Below, piece after piece: positions 46,670 to 56,842 of a stretch of 64,000 nucleotides of DNA; position 1 is the first letter of the stretch; every line of letters starts with the position of its first letter. Source of the DNA: Pseudoalteromonas rhizosphaerae (lineage in GTDB: Bacteria; Pseudomonadota; Gammaproteobacteria; Enterobacterales; Alteromonadaceae); the NCBI RefSeq assembly GCF_902498845.1, contig NZ_CABVLM010000010.1, forward strand, positions 124,001-188,000, written 5' to 3'. The position numbers were made by a program, and so were the translations under genes. The notes beneath the pieces were generated by a model. The model was not told the origin of the DNA. It made no database searches and was given only the letters and a program-made list of their open reading frames with translations.

Positions 46670-48520
46670 TTATTCTATTCCAAAGGCGCTAGCGCCCATG
46701 TCTGCGCTACTTACGATATTTCTAAATCCGGTGAACAACTCTCGGCCCGTACCAAACGTTAAGCTAGGTACGCTAAGTTGTAATTCACGTTGTGCTAATT
46801 CTTCATCACTTACATGTACTTTTAAGATACCTGCTGGTGCATCAAGAGTAATTAAATCACCTTCCTGAATCTTAGCAATAATGCCGCCTTCAACAGCCTC
46901 TGGTGCTAAGTGGATTGCCGCTGGCACTTTACCTGATGCGCCTGACATACGACCATCAGTTACGATCGCTACTTTGTAACCTTCATCTTGCAAGGTTGCC
47001 ATTACTGGCGTGAGCTTATGCAGCTCAGGCATACCTTTGGCTTTTGGACCTTGCTCTTTTAGCACAGCAATAAAGTCTTGGTTTAACTCACCGCGTGTAT
47101 AGGCTTCTTGTAATGCACTTTGTGAAGCAAATACTTTTGCTGGTGCTGTAACAACTTGATGCTCAACCGCAACCGCAGACACTTTGATCACGGCTTTACC
47201 TAAGTTACCAGTTAGTAACTGTAAGCCACCTTGTTTACTGAATGGGTTGTCAATTGGACGAAGTACATCTTCGTCTAATGAATTCTCTGGACACGGTACC
47301 CATTTAACTTTGCTTGGGCCTGTTGCGCTCGTCATGATCAGGTTACTGTCAGTATCTAAACGTGGTTCTTGGGTATACGCCTCGAGACCTTCGCCAACAA
47401 TGGTTTTAACGTCATTGTGCAAGAACCCTGCACCAACGAGTTCTCTCATAAGGAAACCCATGCCGCCGGCTGCTTGGAAATGATTTACATCAGCAGAACC
47501 ATTTGGATAAATACGTGTTAGCAGTGGCACCACTTCTGATAAATCCGACATATCTTTCCATGTCAGCTCAACGCCTGCCGCTTTGGCAATTGCCACTAAG
47601 TGAATTGCATGATTCGTAGAGCCACCGGTTGCTAACAAACCAACTAAACCATTAATAATGGTTTTTTCAGTTACAACATCCGCTAAGCAATTGGCATCTT
47701 TACTTTGAATCAATTGTTTAAGCATGGTTTCTACCGCATTACCGGTTAAACCATCACGCAACTCTGTATATGGATTGATGAACGAGCTACCAGGAAGGTG
47801 CAAGCCCATAATTTCCATCAACATTTGGTTACTGTTTGCAGTACCGTAAAACGTACAAGTACCCGCGCTGTGATAAGACGCACTCTCCGCTTCTAAAAGC
47901 TCATCACGGCTTACTAAGCCTTGAGCAAACTTTTGACGAATACGGGCTTTTTCTTTATTTGGAATGCCTGACTGCATCGGGCCTGCTGGCAAAAAGTACA
48001 CCGGTAGATGACCAAATGATAAAGCACCAATTAATAGACCAGGGACAATTTTGTCACACACACCTAAGCAAAATACGCCATCAAACACATCGTGTGATAA
48101 TGAAATAGCTGTCGACATCGCAATTACATCACGAGAAAAAAGCGATAACTCCATGCCATCACGGCCCTGAGTTACGCCATCACACATGGCTGGCACGCCG
48201 CCTGCAACTTGAGCTGTGGCATCGTACTTTGTAGCAATATCTTTAATTAAATCTGGATAATCTTTATATGGCACGTGCGCAGATAGCATATCGTTATATG
48301 AATTGATAATCGCTAAGTTTGGCTGCTCATCAGCTTTTAAACGTGCTTTATCGTCACTGCTACACGCAGCCATAACATGGGCGATATTGCCACAACCTAA
48401 ACCAGAACGAACTCTTGTTTGTTTTTTTGCATGATTGATGCGTTCTAAATAGGCTTGGCGAGTAGCTTTACTGCGTTCAATGACGCGTTCGGTGACTTCT
48501 TGAATACGAGGATGTAACAT
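46670..48520 (-). CDS. edd: Phosphogluconate dehydratase
   Basis: A 616-residue iron-sulfur dehydratase that makes KDPG from 6-phosphogluconate. Cysteines for the cluster lie in [23 protein letters not shown] and the [14 protein letters not shown] segment; [11 protein letters not shown] and [18 protein letters not shown] are also typical of IlvD/Edd proteins. ATG 48520 ([13 protein letters not shown]) matches the family start; an upstream in-frame codon at 48601 is not supported. First gene of edd-eda-gap, behind two operators. Confidence 0.96.
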   Translation of the reverse strand: MLHPRIQEVTERVIERSKATRQAYLERINHAKKQTRVRSGLGCGNIAHVMAACSSDDKARLKADEQPNLAIINSYNDMLSAHVPYKDYPDLIKDIATKYDATAQVAGGVPAMCDGVTQGRDGMELSLFSRDVIAMSTAISLSHDVFDGVFCLGVCDKIVPGLLIGALSFGHLPVYFLPAGPMQSGIPNKEKARIRQKFAQGLVSRDELLEAESASYHSAGTCTFYGTANSNQMLMEIMGLHLPGSSFINPYTELRDGLTGNAVETMLKQLIQSKDANCLADVVTEKTIINGLVGLLATGGSTNHAIHLVAIAKAAGVELTWKDMSDLSEVVPLLTRIYPNGSADVNHFQAAGGMGFLMRELVGAGFLHNDVKTIVGEGLEAYTQEPRLDTDSNLIMTSATGPSKVKWVPCPENSLDEDVLRPIDNPFSKQGGLQLLTGNLGKAVIKVSAVAVEHQVVTAPAKVFASQSALQEAYTRGELNQDFIAVLKEQGPKAKGMPELHKLTPVMATLQDEGYKVAIVTDGRMSGASGKVPAAIHLAPEAVEGGIIAKIQEGDLITLDAPAGILKVHVSDEELAQRELQLSVPSLTFGTGRELFTGFRNIVSSADMGASAFGIE

Positions 48521-48656
48521 AAAATTCGACTCATCTCTAAGGTTAGAGGATAAAGGCTCAGTGGCAAGTGCATACTCCACGAATGAACTTGCACTGAGCA
48601 TCTTTGATTTACCCGTTCAAAGGTATACGTTGGCAGGTTGTCTCTCACAATCAACC

Positions 48657-48670
48657 TGACACCGGTGTCA
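48657..48670. promoter_or_regulatory. Palindromic operator 1 upstream of edd
   Basis: TGACACCGGTGTCA, a perfect 14-base palindrome with the central CG typical of LacI-family operators. It lies 137 bases upstream of edd, and an identical copy follows 33 bases further on. A third identical copy is at 51248-51261. Probable target of one of the two LacI proteins here. Confidence 0.85.
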
Positions 48671-48689
48671 CTGTATTAACGCATGACTG

Positions 48690-48703
48690 TGACACCGGTG
48701 TCA
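48690..48703. promoter_or_regulatory. Palindromic operator 2 upstream of edd
   Basis: A second identical TGACACCGGTGTCA. The 33-base centre-to-centre distance is about three helical turns, so both dimers would bind the same face of the DNA. The rest of 48704-48945 has no gene and no further strong signal. Confidence 0.85.
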
Positions 48704-48945
48704 ACCCTATCCTATAAATTTAGTTTAAATATTTTAAATGACCAAATAATGAACGAAAATAATTTTTCATTAGGGGATCTAGCTTAGTTGCTAAATTGTG
48801 TTGCTGGAGAGCTAGAAAATGTGAGGAGTTTTTACTTTAATATATTGATTATAATGTGTTTTCATAAGCGGAACCATATCAATCGTAAGTACCTATGAGC
48901 GGATAATAAAACCCATATAGCAACAACATGCAGACTGCTTTGTTA

Positions 48946-48985
48946 AGCAAAAAATGCCCGAGTAAGCGTCACTCAAACTCGGGCA
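48946..48985 (-). terminator. Rho-independent terminator after the glk-lacI operon
   Basis: On the minus strand TGCCCGAGT ... ACTCGGGCA (9-bp arms, 48955-48985) is followed by a T-rich run, just after the LacI stop at 49000. Confidence 0.85.
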
Positions 48986-48999
48986 ACTGTGAAAAGCCT

Positions 49000-50013
49000 T
49001 TATCTAACTTGTGCGGTAGACTCGCGTGTGATTAATCGCGCTTCAAGCGTAACCTGATACGGTTGCTCTTGCGGATCACCAATATGCTCAATCAGTTTAG
49101 TAACCGCTTGTTTAGTCATTTCTTCAACCGGTTGCGCTATGGTAGTAAGACCAGGCCAAATATGACGAGCGATTGGCGCATTATCAAAACCCGCGATAGA
49201 AATATCATCGGGTACTTTAAATTGACGTTGTGTTGCCAATTTTAATACCGCCGCAGCCATGTAATCATTTGATGCAAATACAGCGGTTGGACGTGGGGTT
49301 AAGTCTAAAATGCTGCGCGCACTATCAACCCCAGAATGATAACTAAAGTTACCCTCTTCAACCAAACGTTCATTAAATTCAATGCCGTGCGTACTAAGCG
49401 CTCTGCGATAACCTTTGAAACGCTGCTCAGTGGCACTGTGATCTGGGTGGCCTTTAATAAACGCGATCGCTTTATGGCCAAGCTTAATTAAGTGCTCAGT
49501 GATCTCAAATGCGCCCTGCTCATCATTACTGCGTACTGAAATTGAATCGTCTTCAAGCACTGCTGATGCAACTCGTGCATACGGAATTTTTTTACTTTTG
49601 AGAAAATCGACTAATACCTTAAAATCTGAAAATGGCGGCGTCAATACCAAGCCATCAAGACGAGAAGATTGTAGTAAATGCTCAATATTACTGATCAACG
49701 CATCACCACGTAAATCACATGGGTGGATCAACAAGTTATAGTTGTTTTCTTGACACGCAGCAAGCGCACCAGTTTGCACCCGAGTGATATAACTTTTACT
49801 CGGGTTATCGTAAATGCAACCAATAATAAAACTACGATTTTGCGCCAAACCTCTGGCGATCGGGTTAGGAGTGTAATCTAGCTCTTTAAAAACCTTAAGA
49901 ACTTTTTCACGGGTTGCATCACTAACATTAGGTTCATTATTTAAAACCCGAGACACGGTTTTTTTAGAGACCCCGGCATAACTTGCAACACTATTTATTG
50001 TAACTTTCTTCAT
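49000..50013 (-). CDS. LacI-family transcription regulator (glucose locus)
   Basis: A 337-residue repressor. The HTH is VTINSVASYAGVSKKTVSRVLNNEPNVS at residues 3-30, followed by a hinge (NPIARGLAQ) and a sugar-binding domain ending in a conserved IAGFDNAPIARHIWPGLTTI segment. It is 35 bases after glk with a good ribosome site (GGGAAGG), so it is cotranscribed with glucokinase and is the best candidate for binding the TGACACCGGTGTCA sites. The effector is likely a sugar or sugar phosphate. Confidence 0.92.
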   Translation of the reverse strand: MKKVTINSVASYAGVSKKTVSRVLNNEPNVSDATREKVLKVFKELDYTPNPIARGLAQNRSFIIGCIYDNPSKSYITRVQTGALAACQENNYNLLIHPCDLRGDALISNIEHLLQSSRLDGLVLTPPFSDFKVLVDFLKSKKIPYARVASAVLEDDSISVRSNDEQGAFEITEHLIKLGHKAIAFIKGHPDHSATEQRFKGYRRALSTHGIEFNERLVEEGNFSYHSGVDSARSILDLTPRPTAVFASNDYMAAAVLKLATQRQFKVPDDISIAGFDNAPIARHIWPGLTTIAQPVEEMTKQAVTKLIEHIGDPQEQPYQVTLEARLITRESTAQVR

Positions 50014-50048
50014 CCAACCTTCCCAATAACACCCCTATGAGCGATGTA

Positions 50049-51047
50049 TTATGACTGCTCATTGACGTGCAAACATGCAGCAGCACCAATAAGTGGAATA
50101 TTATCTTGTGTGACTAACGTCACTGGTATTTGGCTCACATACTGCGACATGATCCCTTTAGCACCAAAACGCTCAACAAAACGACTAGCAAGTAAACGAG
50201 CTTGCATACGCGGTAAAATACCGCCACCAATATACACACCACCTAACGCACCAAATGCCAGTGCTAAATCGCCTGCGACACTGCCAATCCAATCACAAAA
50301 TTGATTTAACGTAGCATCGCAAATGGCACATTCACCACTATTTGCTAATTCGCTAATTTGTGCAGCGGTTAAATTCTTAGCATCGACACCTTTTACAGCC
50401 GCCATGGCTTGATACAAATGAGCAATACCCGGCCCTGAAAATACTGTTTCGACCGATACATGTGGCAATAGCTTACGTAACTCGATGATCAGCTGAGTAT
50501 CTAATTCACTCACTGACGCCAATGTTATATGCCCACCTTCACAACTCAAAACAGCACGTGATTGGCTAGTACGCACTAAACACGCCGCACCAAAACCAGT
50601 GCCCGGACCCATGACTGCAATATTTGCATCAGTATCGGCTTGTCCTGCTTTAACTGCAATGTTTTGTTGTGGATCTAAATAAGGTGCTGCATAGGCAAAC
50701 GCAGCAAAATCGTTGATCACTTCCAGTTGAGCTAAATTAAACTCAGCTTTTACTTGTTCGACACTAAAGTGCCAACCTAAATTAGTTAAATGTACTTGGC
50801 CTGCTTTTATCGGTCCAGCCACGGCTAAACACGCGCGTCGAGGTTGAATATGACTAACTTGAGATAAATAATGCGTTATTGCCGCTTCCAATGAACCAAA
50901 ATTGGCACTGGGAAAAATGATATTATGCTCAATAACGAATTGTTTTTCTTGTAGGTTAAAAGCAGTAATTAAAGCAAAACGGGCATTAGTGCCGCCGATG
51001 TCGGCCACTAAGATAGGATCGAATTCTGAATTTGGCTTGGAGTTCAT
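50049..51047 (-). CDS. glk: Glucokinase
   Basis: A 332-residue bacterial glucokinase (Glk type, not ROK). Phosphate-binding VADIGGTNARFAL is near residue 13, the catalytic-region INDFAAFAYA is near 105, and GPGTGFGAACL near 135. It makes glucose 6-phosphate for the Entner-Doudoroff genes. ATG 51047 follows AAGAGAA; a frame extension to 51155 has no support. It precedes the LacI gene in a two-gene operon. Confidence 0.95.
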   Translation of the reverse strand: MNSKPNSEFDPILVADIGGTNARFALITAFNLQEKQFVIEHNIIFPSANFGSLEAAITHYLSQVSHIQPRRACLAVAGPIKAGQVHLTNLGWHFSVEQVKAEFNLAQLEVINDFAAFAYAAPYLDPQQNIAVKAGQADTDANIAVMGPGTGFGAACLVRTSQSRAVLSCEGGHITLASVSELDTQLIIELRKLLPHVSVETVFSGPGIAHLYQAMAAVKGVDAKNLTAAQISELANSGECAICDATLNQFCDWIGSVAGDLALAFGALGGVYIGGGILPRMQARLLASRFVERFGAKGIMSQYVSQIPVTLVTQDNIPLIGAAACLHVNEQS

Positions 51048-51247
51048 CGTGTTTTCTCTTTTGTCTAAGCGGTTTATATACTTAGCTATAACCGTGCTTA
51101 TTATTGTAATTTCAATGGTCTTGCTATCGCTATGAGATAAACTTTGAGCTATCACCTCAAAGTAGTTACTCTAGTATAAAAAAATGCTGCCCAACTAAAT
51201 GGGCAGCCAATACGTTTTGACAACAAAATGATAAAACACCCGCATTA

Positions 51248-51261
51248 TGACACCGGTGTCA
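51248..51261. promoter_or_regulatory. Palindromic operator between glk and the second lacI
   Basis: Third identical TGACACCGGTGTCA. It lies about 200 bases before glk and 115 before the divergent LacI gene at 51377, so it could control one or both. Confidence 0.83.
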
Positions 51262-51376
51262 GGGTTGGATCAATAAAAATTTTAAATTACTGATAAATAG
51301 CTTGTAAAAATCAGCAAATAAACGAGAATAACACGAGTTATTTGCACTTTAGTTACTTGAAATAGTTAGGTTGTGT

Positions 51377-52393
51377 ATGAAAGGTAAAGCTACATCGTTT
51401 GACATTGCACACTACGCAGGGGTATCACAATCCACTGTCTCGCGCGCCTTGCGCAACAGTCCATTGGTTAATGAAGAAACCCGCAAACGTGTTTTTGAGG
51501 TAGCCAAGCAGCTTAACTATAAAGTCGACAAAAATGCGAGTAACCTTCGAACTCAACAAAGTAGTACATTGGCTTTGTTACTGTTTGAAGATCCCACAGC
51601 AGATGAATCACAAATCAATCCGTTCTTTTTAGCGATGCTCGGCAGCATAACGCGTGCTTGCGCAAAAGAAGGGTATGACTTATTGGTATCGTTTCAATCT
51701 GCAAGCTCAGATTGGCAAGCGGACTACGAAGACAGTCACCGTGCTGATGGTATTATTTTATTAGGTTATGGCGATTACATTGATTTTCAGCCTAAGTTTA
51801 ATACCTTGCTTGAACAAAACACCAAATTTGTTTGTTGGGGAGCAACGGTAGATAATCGTGCCGATTTAACAATTAGCTGTGATAACTATGGCGGCGGCCA
51901 ACTTGCTGCTGAGCATTTATTGGCGCATAACCGAACTGATTGCGCATTTATTGGTGATGCATCTGATCATAGCCCTGAATTTTTTGCCCGTTTTAATGGC
52001 TTTAAAGACAAGTTAAAACAACATGCTATTACCTTAAGCGAGCGAAAAATAGCGAATGCGATTTCGACCGAAGAGTCTGGTTATCATGCCACACGTTCGC
52101 TTATTGCCAACAATATTACCTTTAATGCCCTTTTCGCTGCTAGCGATCTGATTGCTATAGGTGCAATACGCGCTTTAAAAGAAGCCAATATTAACGTGCC
52201 GAAAGATGTAGCCGTGATAGGTTTTGATAATATTTCGATTGCCAGCTATGTAAACCCGCCACTCACAACCATAGAGCAAAACACCACAATAGCAGGACAA
52301 ATGCTAGTTGAAAACTTACTAAAACTAATTCGTGGTGAACAAGTACAAAGTACCCTACTAACACCGCGACTAATTGCACGAGGTTCCAGCTAA
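51377..52393 (+). CDS. Second LacI-family transcription regulator
   Basis: A 338-residue repressor with HTH SFDIAHYAGVSQSTVSRALRNSPLVN near the N-terminus and a periplasmic-binding-like ligand domain (VIGFDNISIASYVNPPLTTI). I use ATG 51377; the frame could begin two codons earlier at TTG. It is transcribed divergently from glk and shares the intergenic operator. It may regulate glucose genes or an unlinked sugar regulon. Confidence 0.9.
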   Translation: MKGKATSFDIAHYAGVSQSTVSRALRNSPLVNEETRKRVFEVAKQLNYKVDKNASNLRTQQSSTLALLLFEDPTADESQINPFFLAMLGSITRACAKEGYDLLVSFQSASSDWQADYEDSHRADGIILLGYGDYIDFQPKFNTLLEQNTKFVCWGATVDNRADLTISCDNYGGGQLAAEHLLAHNRTDCAFIGDASDHSPEFFARFNGFKDKLKQHAITLSERKIANAISTEESGYHATRSLIANNITFNALFAASDLIAIGAIRALKEANINVPKDVAVIGFDNISIASYVNPPLTTIEQNTTIAGQMLVENLLKLIRGEQVQSTLLTPRLIARGSS

Positions 52394-52617
52394 CTACATA
52401 TATTTTATTACATTATTTACGGTCTTTTGTCCTTATTTTTTTATAATTACACGCTAGGTCAACGTACTATTAACAGCCAATTCACACATTAATTTCACAT
52501 TAGTTTTTTTTATCTGAAACTGAGCGTTTTTAGTGTAATTTCTCACTCGTCTTTTTATTAGTTTCTCTCTACAATCGCACTTTTATTTTTGCTCTTAAAA
52601 ATTCAAGTGAATATCTT

Positions 52618-53250
52618 ATGCTATTAACTATTGTTTATATTATTGGTATTACAGCCGAAGCCATGACCGGTGCGCTGAGTGCTGGGCGCAGAAACATGGA
52701 TTGGTTTGGGGTTATGTTAGTAGCCAGTGCCACAGCAATTGGTGGTGGCAGCGTACGCGATATTTTACTTGGCAATTACCCTTTAACTTGGGTAAAACAT
52801 CCAGAATATTTATTGATCACCTGCGTTGCCGGTATTATTACAACTTGGCTTGCAAAATGGGTGGTTAAATTTAAAGGCATTTTTATGCGTTTAGATGCCC
52901 TTGGGCTTGCCGCATTTAGTATTATTGGCTGCCAAGTGGGGCTTAATATGGGTTTGCACTATGGTATTTGTGTAGTCGCTGCTATTGTTACCGGCGTATT
53001 TGGTGGATTATTACGTGATTTAATTTGTCGCCAAGCGCCGCTAGTATTACATCATGAGCTTTACGCCAGCGTAGCGCTGATTGTAGCTTGTTTATATCTA
53101 GCACTACACCACTACAACATTGATGACAACATCAGCGTTATTACAAGCCTAGTTGTAGGGTATTTAATACGCATGGCATCGGTACGCTTTAAATGGCGCT
53201 TACCTACGTTTAGTTTATTAGAACCAGCTAATTTGAAAAATGAACAGTAA
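52618..53250 (+). CDS. TRIC/YadS-type (UPF0126) membrane protein
   Basis: A 210-residue inner-membrane protein with seven hydrophobic segments made of two similar halves. GGGSVRDILLGNYPLTWVK and GVFGGLLRDLICRQAPLVL mark the two repeats of the YadS/YicG family, which are structurally related to trimeric intracellular cation channels. The true transported ion is uncertain. Single gene; the upstream 220 bases are AT-rich. Confidence 0.9.
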   Translation: MLLTIVYIIGITAEAMTGALSAGRRNMDWFGVMLVASATAIGGGSVRDILLGNYPLTWVKHPEYLLITCVAGIITTWLAKWVVKFKGIFMRLDALGLAAFSIIGCQVGLNMGLHYGICVVAAIVTGVFGGLLRDLICRQAPLVLHHELYASVALIVACLYLALHHYNIDDNISVITSLVVGYLIRMASVRFKWRLPTFSLLEPANLKNEQ

Positions 53251-53516
53251 AGGCAGTCGTTTATTAACCCCTGCTCTTGAGCTTTTCAATAGTCCAATTA
53301 CTTCTTAGGCTATTGAAACAGCGAAAAATATTATTTTCATACGTTAAAAATAAATAGTTTTTCCGACTGTTTTATTTTGAAAGTAATTATAGAGTAATAA
53401 AGATTGCAATAAACTTGTACCACTTGATGTTGCCCAATATAAACCAATAGCAGAGGGGAAGTTTATTAAGGTAATAACACAAATCACACCCTCAGTACTT
53501 GATAGCATATAGTTAT
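53251..53516. other. Intergenic region between convergent genes
   Basis: About 265 bases, AT-rich, without a credible gene. A short imperfect dyad (AATAGTCC...CTATTGAAA region near 53290-53320) may help transcription to end. I see nothing else. Confidence 0.4.
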
Positions 53517-54371
53517 TTAATAAGAGGGTGTTGCAAGCATAGGGTAAGTAAATAAGAAAAAGTGAAACACATTAACGAACCAATGGCATAAAATAGCCCA
53601 CTCTAAACGCTGAGTTTTATAAAAAATGTATCCATAGCCAAAACCAGCAACAGCTGCCACTAGCATGTAACTAGCTCCAGCTGAAAAGTGTGCGAGTGAA
53701 AATAAACCAGTAGTGATCACAGGCGCTAGTAATGCAAACCGAGCCGAGGTTATCACTTTCGAAAGCTTAGTTTGTATTATCCCTCTAAATAACGCCTCTT
53801 CTGCAACGCAGGTAAAAAATAGATTAATTGCTATAAATAAAAACCAAAATTCGGGTACTTTAGGCGCAAACTCCATAAGGCCCAATATGAAAGCAGTGAT
53901 GAGTGCAGCTAAAATCGTGATGGCAATAATCGAAAGTGGATGCCCTACGCTTATTGGTTTTAGCGTTTTATTTTTTGTAAAAAAATAAGCGCTCAGCATC
54001 AAACCCGCTAATGCTTTATCGAAATTAGCATACAGGGTAAATGCAATTGCATTGCTAGTAAGCTGTTCATTAACAACAATAGGCTGGTTATTAAAACCGG
54101 GGAACCAATGTAAGGCTAAACCAAGTGAGGCTATTACAAATAAAGGCGTTAAGATACTGCGTATTAACGCAGAGGTTGCAGATACCGAAAAGTGCAATAA
54201 GCCTAAATAAAACACAATAACAACAACTGCGTATAAGTTTATATATTCCTGATAATAGGCAGTTATAACACTTAGCAGCAGTAAGTATTGCCAAATTGGT
54301 TGGCGTAAAATTACTATCTTACAAAATGGAAAAACGCATAAAATAGATAGCGCTAGGAAACAAAAAGCCAT
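53517..54371 (-). CDS. CPBP family intramembrane metalloprotease
   Basis: A 284-residue protein with about eight transmembrane helices. The C-terminal half holds the CPBP (Abi) motifs: EEALFRGIIQTKL near 188, FSLAHFSAGA near 225 and HWFVNVFHFF near 265. Such proteins are membrane proteases related to Rce1, some acting in bacteriocin immunity. The target is unknown. First of a long run of mostly minus-strand genes. Confidence 0.87.
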   Translation of the reverse strand: MAFCFLALSILCVFPFCKIVILRQPIWQYLLLLSVITAYYQEYINLYAVVVIVFYLGLLHFSVSATSALIRSILTPLFVIASLGLALHWFPGFNNQPIVVNEQLTSNAIAFTLYANFDKALAGLMLSAYFFTKNKTLKPISVGHPLSIIAITILAALITAFILGLMEFAPKVPEFWFLFIAINLFFTCVAEEALFRGIIQTKLSKVITSARFALLAPVITTGLFSLAHFSAGASYMLVAAVAGFGYGYIFYKTQRLEWAILCHWFVNVFHFFLFTYPMLATPSY

Positions 54372-54710
54372 GAATGTGTAATCTTATGTTTTAGATTTTA
54401 AAAAGGCTTTTTACTTTAATTAACGCCTTTTACAGATCCGACCAGCAGCATGGCATTTATAAAAGTAAAAAGTTCTATCCGCTTTTTGCATTTAATATCA
54501 ATGATACAAAGCACTATAAATGGCATTAGTATCGAAATAAATAACATCATTGAAGTACCAATAGCGCTAAAAATAGGGCTAACACCAGTAACTACGTATC
54601 ATTGCTTACATCTGGAAAATGATGGCGATTTTAAATTCAGTGCTAGTAAGTAGTAAAATGCGGAAAGCGCCAGATACTTGAAGATAGCTATTGACGCCAT
54701 AACTTATTTG
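54372..54710. other. Intergenic region with attC-like ends and a doubtful small ORF
   Basis: GTTAGGGC at 54710-54717 overlaps the stop of the next minus-strand gene and, on the minus strand, reads GCCCTAAC like the start of an attC site. Near 54418-54426 the minus strand reads GGCGTTAAT, like the end of one. A plus-strand frame of 67 codons (54450-54653) has no ribosome site or recognisable family; I do not call it a gene. The region is probably decayed integron sequence. Confidence 0.4.
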
Positions 54711-55031
54711 TTAGGGCTGTGATTCAAGGGACTGCTTTTCTTTGAGGTAAAGATAAAGTGGAAGCCCAAACGACACACCCACAAACAACGTGCCCAGCAC
54801 AGCAAAATATCGATATGTCACTTTATTTCTGCGACCATCGACAATGATAAAACCCAACAAAACAACTGCAGACACTACAACATCAAGCCAAGCAAATACG
54901 CTGATAGAATTTGTCACCGCGTCATTAAACAAGAGACCAAGATCTAAACCATTTGTAACTAGCCAAGGAACAAAGGCGCCATAAGGAAGTAAAATTCCTA
55001 ATAAAGTAAGAACCAGATAAAACCTAACCAT
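54711..55031 (-). CDS. DUF2834-type small membrane protein
   Basis: A 106-residue protein with three hydrophobic segments. The pattern LLGILLPYGAFVPWL followed by FAWLDVVVSAVVLLGFIIVDG and a final LPLYLYL(K) is that of DUF2834 membrane proteins, function unknown. Its stop codon overlaps an attC-like GTTAGGG, which suggests it was acquired as a cassette. Confidence 0.75.
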   Translation of the reverse strand: MVRFYLVLTLLGILLPYGAFVPWLVTNGLDLGLLFNDAVTNSISVFAWLDVVVSAVVLLGFIIVDGRRNKVTYRYFAVLGTLFVGVSFGLPLYLYLKEKQSLESQP

Positions 55032-55395
55032 TTCACCATCCTTGCAACTGTTTTTAGTAAGCCCTAATGAATCTGTAGAATAACTCGTTTTTAATTTATT
55101 TTTATTATTGTATCAACCATAGCCGAATTCCTATTTTGATTCAATCGTTTAGTGATTAACGGCTTTTGAAGTGGTTAGTGTGATTTGGTGTTTTTTAATA
55201 TGAACCAAATAATTACAACTCCAAACTACCTAGTGAAATAAGAGACGCCCATTAACTATCAAAGATATGACATAAATTATTAGTCTTTCAAAATACCCCA
55301 CCATAACAACTCTATTGCAAAAACCTTTAAAATAGTTAAAGTGTTGTTCCGTTTTTTTTATAAAAACCCCTGATTAGCTATAAGGCTTATAAAAA
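55032..55395. other. Intergenic region carrying one copy of a 29-bp direct repeat
   Basis: No gene. Bases 55118-55146 (ATAGCC...ATTCAATCG) agree at 27 of 29 positions with 60381-60409, in the same orientation, and a weaker match (GAyTTGGTGTT...TTTTAAT) follows each copy. The rest is AT-rich. Confidence 0.55.
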
Positions 55396-56163
55396 ATGAA
55401 AAAGATATGTGTGTTACTTATTTTACTCATCGCCAGTGTCGCTAAAGCAGATGACATTAGTCAATATAAGTTCTATGCAACAGACAACTTCAGAGATGAT
55501 CAGCAACCGGAGTTTGCCGCTTATATAAAAAATGGCGATCCTTGTATTCAGGTTAAAAACCTAACAACCCATAAAGAGGTCCGCTTTTGTCAGATCACCA
55601 AAGGCATTAATTTAGCTGATGATCCTAACATCTACCCTTTTGAAATGCATTTCTCAGGTCACCGATTATATTTCTTTGTTGCTGCCTATTGGGCTGATCA
55701 AGCTTGTACTATAGAACTGTCAAATATGACGATTAGTTGTGAGCTAAAAAACAAACCCAAAAAGGAAGAAGACGTTAAAGCAGAGCACCAAAAAGCGGTA
55801 AAAAAGAATGAGGTTGTCATCCCTCCTGCTGTTAAACATATAGAGTTTGGCAATGTAAAAGAAGCAGAAGGTCTGTTTCGTCTTATTCTTAATAATTCTG
55901 AAATGAACCCATGTTTTACCATTGAGCATTACAGTACATCCCTATTTGATGGCCCAACAAACATTAAACATGTTTGTAGTGCCATAAATAAAACGGACGA
56001 CTCAATCATTGATCTTATAGGAAAAGACGGCAACTGGTGGTTTGAAAACTTTAATTGGCAAGGTAATAACTTAGCATTTGAAATAAATGCTATGGGGGGG
56101 AATTATAAATGTGAATTACCATTACCATTTACCGAGCAATCTGAAGCCTTATGTGTAAGATAA
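55396..56163 (+). CDS. Hypothetical secreted protein
   Basis: A 255-residue protein with a signal peptide (KKICVLLILLIASVAKA, cleavage before DDIS). The mature part has four or more cysteines arranged in two similar halves (a CIQVKNL...CQITKG pattern and a CFTIEHY...CSAINK pattern), separated by a lysine-rich stretch at about 115-140. No family recognised. It is the only plus-strand gene in the surrounding minus-strand array and looks like an independent unit. Confidence 0.7.
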   Translation: MKKICVLLILLIASVAKADDISQYKFYATDNFRDDQQPEFAAYIKNGDPCIQVKNLTTHKEVRFCQITKGINLADDPNIYPFEMHFSGHRLYFFVAAYWADQACTIELSNMTISCELKNKPKKEEDVKAEHQKAVKKNEVVIPPAVKHIEFGNVKEAEGLFRLILNNSEMNPCFTIEHYSTSLFDGPTNIKHVCSAINKTDDSIIDLIGKDGNWWFENFNWQGNNLAFEINAMGGNYKCELPLPFTEQSEALCVR

Positions 56164-56414
56164 ATCATATATTTGTGCAATGTAATCGCCACTCGAAGAT
56201 TATTGGTTATATTTTATCAGTTTAGAGAGCTCACTTTGAGTCCCATTAAGCTCAGCTTTTTATTTGCTGCCTACCAAATATGCCCAAGATGCGCCCGTGT
56301 AAGTCAAAAGTTGGGCGCGCAATTCACATAAGCGATTTAAAAATTAACGAGACTATGAAGTTGTTTAACATTAAAAAACTGTACTACTATCATGTCTTTC
56401 ATTGTGCTTTATTT
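56164..56414. other. Intergenic region with a GC-rich inverted repeat
   Basis: The only clear structure is GCGCCC ... GGGCGC at about 56290-56319 with about 17 bases between. A 66-codon plus-strand frame overlaps the next gene and is not convincing. Confidence 0.35.
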
Positions 56415-56642
56415 TCAAGTGGTTGCTTCCCATTGCAACCAATCAAAATCATGTTCGAGCATTTCCTTATTAAAATCTAAAAATGTTGAGCCTTCATTTA
56501 ATAAGAACTGTCTGCGCTCGTCATTTCTCATATAAGCAGTCCAGTAAGGCAAGTAATTGGGATTATCAATACCAAAAATCAGTTCAAAATCCACTACATT
56601 TTCCTGCATTTCATCAAGCATTTTATTAGTTAGCCTAGGCAT
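56415..56642 (-). CDS. Small hypothetical acidic protein
   Basis: A 75-residue acidic protein (MPRLTNKMLDEMQENVVDF...). It has no membrane segment or recognised motif. Composition (many Glu, Asp, Trp, Tyr) is that of a real soluble protein. It fits the pattern of single short cassette-like genes here. Confidence 0.5.
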   Translation of the reverse strand: MPRLTNKMLDEMQENVVDFELIFGIDNPNYLPYWTAYMRNDERRQFLLNEGSTFLDFNKEMLEHDFDWLQWEATT

Positions 56643-56842
56643 TTTACACCTTCAATACGAAAACCATTTTAGACCCTACAAACAAATAGAAGTAGATGGG
56701 TTTGTTAATTTATAATTTTTCCGCCGACGCGACCTGAAATATTAGTAATTTCTATGGCGAAAGAACAATCCGTATACGTTGTTAGTTTTAAGAAGATGAC
56801 CTCTTTCTTGTAACTTAACGTTAATCGATAAGCTTGGTTACC
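56643..56842. other. Intergenic region, nothing identified
   Basis: About 200 AT-rich bases separating two minus-strand genes. CTAACAA occurs on the minus strand near 56790, which could be a relic of an attC site, but no partner half is visible. Confidence 0.3.

Noticed and set aside
48601..48654. Longer start for edd or a small leader ORF over the operator region
   Set aside because: The in-frame extension of edd has no ribosome site and would run toward the operator pair; the family start at 48520 fits better.
54450..54653. A 67-codon plus-strand ORF
   Set aside because: No ribosome site, no recognisable family, and it opposes the direction of neighbouring genes within probable integron-derived sequence.
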